In this document: one piece after another, positions 5,292 through 6,108 of the stretch
Layout of the letters: each line of letters opens with the position of its first letter
How positions within the stretch are numbered: position 1 is the stretch's first letter
Assembly: GCA_026391995.1 (NCBI GenBank)
Contig: JAPLCY010000088.1
Span: 1-6,108 of the forward strand
Reading direction: 5' to 3'
Length of the DNA stretch: 6,108 nt
DNA from: Candidatus Auribacterota bacterium
GTDB lineage: Bacteria; Auribacterota; Tritonobacteria; UBA1439
Translations under genes and position numbers: made by a program
The notes under the pieces: generated by a model
The model's database searches: none
What the model saw: only the letters and a program-made list of their open reading frames with translations
What the model was told of the DNA's origin: nothing

Positions 5292-6108
5292 CTAATCTTT
5301 GAACAGCGCCGTGCTCAGGTAGCGCTCACCCGTGTCGGGGAGGACCACGACGATGAGTTTCTCTTTATTGCCCGGGCGCTTCGCCACCTCGATCGCGGCG
5401 TGGACCGCCGCGCCCGAGGATATCCCGGCGAGGATCCCCTCCTCGCGCATCAGGCGGCGGGCCATGGCGATCGCCGCCTCGTTCGACACCTGGATGATCT
5501 CGTCGATGACCTCGCGGTTGAGTATGGCGGGCACGAACCCCGCCCCGATCCCCTGGATCGCGTGGGGGCCCGGTTTCCCGCCGGAGAGCACCGGAGAGGC
5601 GGTGGGCTCGACGGCGACGGCCTTCACGGCGGGTTTCCGCCGCTTGAGGGCCTCGCCGACACCGGTGATGGTCCCCCCCGTGCCGACGCCGGCGACGAAT
5701 ATATCGACGCGGCCCCCGGTGTCCCGCCAGATCTCCTCCGCCGTGGTGCGGCGGTGTATCTCGGGATTCGCGGGGTTGTTGAACTGCTGCAGGATGACCG
5801 CCCCCTCTGTCTTCGCGGCGAGCTCCTCTGCCGTCTGGACCGCCCCCCGCATGCCCATGGGGCCCGGGGTGAGCACGATCTCCGCCCCGAATGCCTTGAT
5901 CAGCGCCCGCCGCTCGAGGCTCATCGTCTCGGGCATGGTGATCACGAGCCGGTAGCCCTTGGCCGCGCAGATGCAGGCGAGGCCGATGCCGGTATTGCCG
6001 CTCGTGGGCTCGATGATGGTCGAGCCGCTTTTGAGAAGCCCCCGCCGCTCGGCGTCCTCGATCATGCCCAGGGCGATGCGGTCCTTCACGCTCCCGCATG
6101 GGTTGAAC
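5292..6108 (-). CDS. cysK: Cysteine synthase A (O-acetylserine sulfhydrylase), 5'-truncated by window edge
   Basis: CysK is a cytoplasmic PLP enzyme that makes cysteine from O-acetylserine and sulfide. The window holds 271 residues, starting inside the motif [12 protein letters not shown]; the lysine of SVKDR is the PLP Schiff-base residue. About 35-40 N-terminal residues lie beyond the right edge, so the real start is not visible and the GTG at 6089 is internal. Other landmarks are [12 protein letters not shown] (phosphate/substrate loop), [42 protein letters not shown] (PLP phosphate loop), [23 protein letters not shown] (serine near the pyridine nitrogen) and the typical C-terminal [14 protein letters not shown]. 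The residue before GSVKDR is Cys where Gly, Thr or Ser is more common. The stop TAG is at 5292-5294. metY follows 70 bases downstream on the same strand, suggesting a sulfide-assimilation operon. CysK is favoured over CysM or cystathionine beta-synthase by the [10 protein letters not shown] and ERYLSTALF strings. Confidence 0.95.
   Translation of the reverse strand, partial: FNPCGSVKDRIALGMIEDAERRGLLKSGSTIIEPTSGNTGIGLACICAAKGYRLVITMPETMSLERRALIKAFGAEIVLTPGPMGMRGAVQTAEELAAKTEGAVILQQFNNPANPEIHRRTTAEEIWRDTGGRVDIFVAGVGTGGTITGVGEALKRRKPAVKAVAVEPTASPVLSGGKPGPHAIQGIGAGFVPAILNREVIDEIIQVSNEAAIAMARRLMREEGILAGISSGAAVHAAIEVAKRPGNKEKLIVVVLPDTGERYLSTALFKD

Overview
The window is a stretch of GC-rich bacterial chromosome, densely coded and with ordinary-looking housekeeping content. 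GC-ending codons dominate in every gene. No phage, transposon, CRISPR, tRNA or rRNA signal was seen. The gene mix (molybdenum cofactor synthesis, membrane-anchored ApbE, a DUF362 protein, sulfur assimilation) fits many bacteria, probably an environmental or uncultured lineage. The sequence alone does not settle the phylum.

Layout: bases 1-1090 (minus) hold most of moeA, running off the left edge. A 97-base divergent intergenic region (1091-1187) carries a good moeA promoter and two dyad symmetries. On the plus strand follow apbE (1188-2213), a small membrane protein of YdjM/DUF457 metal-dependent hydrolase type (2231-2674 as read, probably frameshifted near its 3' end) and a DUF362 protein (2622-3926). 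These three are tightly packed and may be co-transcribed, although the DUF362 gene also has an extended -10 placed as if for a leaderless transcript. The DUF362 gene converges on metY with only 2 bases between the stop codons. On the minus strand a partial cysK (5292-6108, open at the right edge) lies upstream of metY (3929-5221). The 70-base gap between them contains an imperfect tandem array of 8-bp units.

How the genes work together: cysK and metY form a sulfide-incorporation pair. CysK makes cysteine from O-acetylserine, and MetY makes homocysteine from O-acetylhomoserine. MoeA inserts molybdenum into molybdopterin, and ApbE attaches FMN to extracytoplasmic redox proteins. The client enzymes of both are outside the window. 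No link between the sulfur pair and the apbE cluster is shown beyond adjacency.

No gene-free stretch longer than about 100 bases exists. I found no convincing new biological system. The points most worth checking are the probable frameshift near 2557-2575, the leaderless-type start of the DUF362 gene and the octamer array in the cysK-metY gap.
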